A stretch of 16,624 nucleotides of DNA, taken from Dehalococcoidia bacterium. GTDB lineage: Bacteria > Chloroflexota > Dehalococcoidia > Tepidiformales > Tepidiformaceae. Below the pieces are notes generated by a model. It did no database searches and was not told the DNA's origin. It saw only the letters and a list, made by a program, of their open reading frames with translations. The translations under genes and the position numbers were made by a program. Below, piece by piece: positions 14,482 to 16,624 of the stretch. Location of the stretch: positions 1 through 16,624 of the forward strand of contig VXRS01000081.1 in assembly GCA_009838385.1 (NCBI GenBank), read 5' to 3'. Position 1 is the first letter of the stretch. Each line of letters opens with the position of its first letter.

Positions 14482-15231
14482 CTACACGGCCGCCCTCGCG
14501 GGCTCCTTCGCCCAGTTCAGGCCGCGGCGCACGAGCTCGTAGAACACTGGCAGTTCCCAGGAGCCGCGCATGATCGGCGCTTCATCCACCAGCGGCTGCA
14601 TGTCGTACTTGCCGCACGAGTGGCCGAGCGTCAGGTAGAAGACGGCGCCCTCGCCCAGCTCGCGCACGTAGGCGATGAGCCGGGGGTCGTCGTCCGGCCA
14701 GTCGTTCTCGACGTAGCCGGCCTCGAACTTTCCGGTGAAGCGCGTCTCGAGGAGCGGCGTAAGGCCCTCCGAGTAGTCGCACAGGTAGATCTCGTCCGAA
14801 GCCTCGAACGGCTCGATGCCGGCGACGAGGGGGTGGTCCGGCGCCGTAACCGTCACCTGAAACGGCTGGGTGGGTGGGTGCGAGATGAAGCGGCTTCCGA
14901 GCGTCTCCATGAAGGTGTCGCAGATGCGGGGGGCGATGATGCCCTCCGGACCGAAGTCGAGCAGCGCGTTCGTGGCGTGCAGCGCCACCCAGCGGCCCCC
15001 GCCCGCAACGAAGTCCCGCAGCGCCTCTTCCTCCTCCGGCTCCGGACGCAGGTCGCACGTGTACGTCACCAGGATGTCGGCGGCGCGGATCCCCTCCGTA
15101 TCCGCGAACGACTCGGCCACGCGCACGCGCACGTCGTCGTCCTCGTGCAGCAGCTTCAGAAGCTCCAGGCGAGCGAAGTCGGTGTCGTGGAAGCGGGCGT
15201 TGGCGACGAGGTAGGCATCGATACGCGGCAT
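14482..15231 (-). CDS. ThuA-like domain protein
   Basis: A 249-residue protein with the glutamine-amidotransferase-like ThuA fold. The family pattern is visible as YTCDLRPEPEEEEALRDFV, then GGGRWVALHATNALLDF, PDHPLVAGIEPFEASDEIY and VFYLTLGHSCGKY. ThuA proteins occur with sugar and other small-molecule catabolism, and their catalytic role is unclear; the nucleophile expected in true amidotransferases is not obvious. I took the ATG at 15231, since residues upstream in the frame are low-complexity and overlap the VOC gene. It lies 19 bases after the VOC gene, as the last of three genes. Confidence 0.82.
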   Translation of the reverse strand: MPRIDAYLVANARFHDTDFARLELLKLLHEDDDVRVRVAESFADTEGIRAADILVTYTCDLRPEPEEEEALRDFVAGGGRWVALHATNALLDFGPEGIIAPRICDTFMETLGSRFISHPPTQPFQVTVTAPDHPLVAGIEPFEASDEIYLCDYSEGLTPLLETRFTGKFEAGYVENDWPDDDPRLIAYVRELGEGAVFYLTLGHSCGKYDMQPLVDEAPIMRGSWELPVFYELVRRGLNWAKEPARAAV

Positions 15232-15250
15232 AGCCGCGATGATACGCTGG

Positions 15251-15622
15251 CTATCGAGGTGTTTCCGGGACCTCCACCTCCTGGACGAACTCCCAGAGGT
15301 AGCCGGAGGGGTCGCGGACCTCGAAGGAGCGCAGGCCCCACGGTTTCGTCTCGGGCGGGGCCTCGGGGGCCGCGCCGCGGGCGGACACTTCCCGGTGAAA
15401 GGCATCGACATCGTCGACGGCGAGGTGGAGGTGGAGGTTCTGCTGGTCGGGAGTGGAGCCGCCGACGTGCAGGAGGAGCCGGAACTCGCCTGCGCGAAGC
15501 ATCCGGGCGCGGGCGGAGCGGGTCTCCGGTTCGAAGCCCAGCACGTCCACGTAGAAGTCGGCAGCGCGGTCCAGATCCTCGACGAAGAGGGTGGCGGAGT
15601 GGAGGCCCCGGATGGTCACCAC
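15251..15622 (-). CDS. VOC-family (glyoxalase/bleomycin-resistance fold) protein
   Basis: A 123-residue single VOC domain. It opens with IRGLHSATLFVEDLDRAADFY followed by VLGFE, where the histidine is a metal ligand, and has LHLHLAVDDVDAFH and RSFEVRDPSGYLWEFVQ, the second betaalphabetabetabeta module with the glutamate ligand. The family includes glyoxalases, extradiol dioxygenases, epimerases and metal-bound resistance proteins; the reaction cannot be named. The GTG start follows the CoA-transferase stop by only 7 bases, so the two are probably co-transcribed, and methylmalonyl-CoA epimerase-like or CoA-linked chemistry is conceivable. A second GTG three bases later is an alternative start. 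Confidence 0.85.
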   Translation of the reverse strand: MVTIRGLHSATLFVEDLDRAADFYVDVLGFEPETRSARARMLRAGEFRLLLHVGGSTPDQQNLHLHLAVDDVDAFHREVSARGAAPEAPPETKPWGLRSFEVRDPSGYLWEFVQEVEVPETPR

Positions 15623-15629
15623 CGCCGGC

Positions 15630-16624
15630 CTATCTGAGCACGCCCCGGTCGAACAGCCCCTCGAGCTCGTCCTCGCTGAAGTCGAGTTCGCACAGCACCT
15701 CGCGCGTGTGCTGCCCGAGCGTGGGCGCCACCTCCATGGGCACGTCCGAGCCCGACAGCAGGGCGGGCATGCGCATCACCTTCACCGTCCCGAGTTCGGG
15801 GTGCTCCAGCTCCTCAACCAGGCCCCGTCCGCTCAGGTGCGGGTCCGTGAACAGCTCGTACGTATCGAGGGTGGCCGAGCAGGGCACGCCCGCGCTGCCG
15901 AGCTCCTTCATCGCCTCGTGTTTCGTCCGCTGGAGCGTCCACTCCTTCACGATCTCGTAGAACTCGGCGCCGTGGTCGAAGCGCCCCCGCTGCGTCTCGA
16001 AGCGCGGGTCGCTGATCAGCTCGGGCATCCCGATGGTCATGCAGAAGGCGTCCCACTGGGCCGTCGTCACGATCATCACGAACAGGTAGTCGTTCTCGCC
16101 GCCCCCCTTGCAGGGGTAGACGTCCGTGCCGGGACCGCGAGCGTTGCCGGTGCGCTCTTGCGGCGCCTCGCCCCAGGTGCGCAGCCCGAGCGTCCGCATG
16201 AAGAGCGTGACCGCCTCCTGCATGGAGATCTCGATGAACTGGCCCTCGCCGGTGCGCTGCTTCTGCACGTAGGCGGCGGTGATCGAGAGCGCCAGCTGCG
16301 CCCCCGTGCCCGAGTCGCCGATCGTTGGACCCGGCCGCGTCGGCGGGTCTCCCGCCCGGCCCGTCACGGAGAACGTCGCCGCCGACGCCTGCGCCACCCA
16401 GTCGTAGGAGGGAAAGCCCGAGTACGGACCGGTCAGCCCGAACCCCTTGAGCCGCGCGTAGATGATCGAGGGGTTCGCCTCCTTCATCACGTCGTAGGTC
16501 AGGTTCAGCTTCTCGATGACCCCCGGCCCGTAGTTCTCGACGAACACGTCGAACTTCGGCGCCATCCGTAGCAGGAGGTCGCGTCCCTCCTCGCTGGCGA
16601 GGTCGATCACGATGCTGCGCTTGT
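15630..16624 (-). CDS. CaiB/BaiF family (class III) CoA-transferase, 5' end cut by window
   Basis: About 331 codons of a cytosolic CoA-transferase whose N-terminal part lies beyond the window. The first residues, KRSIVIDLASEEGRDLL, match the family, so the gene continues past 16624. VFVENYGPGVIEKLNL, IIYARLKGFGLTGPY, a glycine loop in KGGGENDYL and a TLGQHTREVLCEL tail are typical. Such enzymes transfer CoA between acyl groups. The residue at the usual nucleophile position, Asp169 in formyl-CoA transferase, reads as Glu here (SMQEAV, codon 16215-16217). It is the first gene of a three-gene operon with the VOC and ThuA-like genes. Confidence 0.9.
   Translation of the reverse strand, partial: KRSIVIDLASEEGRDLLLRMAPKFDVFVENYGPGVIEKLNLTYDVMKEANPSIIYARLKGFGLTGPYSGFPSYDWVAQASAATFSVTGRAGDPPTRPGPTIGDSGTGAQLALSITAAYVQKQRTGEGQFIEISMQEAVTLFMRTLGLRTWGEAPQERTGNARGPGTDVYPCKGGGENDYLFVMIVTTAQWDAFCMTIGMPELISDPRFETQRGRFDHGAEFYEIVKEWTLQRTKHEAMKELGSAGVPCSATLDTYELFTDPHLSGRGLVEELEHPELGTVKVMRMPALLSGSDVPMEVAPTLGQHTREVLCELDFSEDELEGLFDRGVLR

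Noticed and set aside
14620..15960. Long forward open frame opposite the ThuA-like, VOC and CoA-transferase genes
   Set aside because: It runs across three genes with recognisable motifs on the other strand and has no motif of its own.

Overview
The window is GC-rich bacterial chromosome. Codons end mostly in C or G, GTG starts are common, and neighbouring genes often overlap by 4 bases or less. The gene mix is a complete hopanoid pathway, a Rieske oxygenase, a CaiB/BaiF CoA-transferase, a ThuA-like protein and a DUF3018/MazF toxin-antitoxin pair. This suits an environmental, aerobic, high-GC lineage. Chloroflexota (Dehalococcoidia-like) or Actinomycetota are my guesses, but nothing in the sequence settles the phylum.

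Layout. Positions 1-1676 hold housekeeping and accessory genes: the 3' end of folK, a reverse-strand pair (Trm112-like zinc protein and a small membrane protein), a CvpA-family membrane protein and a YbjQ/UPF0145 protein. Positions 1751-10382 form one tight forward operon: ispH, squalene-hopene cyclase (shc), hpnC, hpnD, hpnE, hpnH, hpnG and a classical short-chain dehydrogenase/reductase (SDR). A lone membrane protein follows at 10455-10970, with its own predicted promoter and no leader. Positions 11216-13803 hold a divergent pair, a long Rieske oxygenase (reverse) and an NAD-type SDR (forward). Positions 13846-14476 hold a MazE-like (DUF3018)/MazF module with a -35 box and a perfect 12-bp palindrome at the expected -10 site. 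Positions 14482-16624 hold a reverse-strand operon: CaiB/BaiF CoA-transferase (cut by the window edge), a VOC/glyoxalase-fold protein and a ThuA-like protein.

How the genes work together. IspH makes IPP/DMAPP. HpnD and HpnC join two farnesyl diphosphates into presqualene diphosphate and then hydroxysqualene. HpnE reduces that to squalene, and Shc cyclises it to hopene. HpnH adds adenosyl to give adenosylhopane, and HpnG removes adenine towards ribosylhopane. The last gene, an SDR whose start codon overlaps the hpnG stop, sits where a ribosylhopane-to-bacteriohopanetetrol reductase would be expected. That step has no firmly assigned enzyme that I know of, so this SDR is the most interesting candidate here. 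No farnesyl diphosphate synthase and no hpnO, hpnP, hpnI/J/K or hpnN gene is seen in the window.

No stretch over 300 bases lacks a gene. The longest gap, 10971-11215, holds two inverted repeats. I saw no tRNA, rRNA, CRISPR array, insertion sequence or replication origin.
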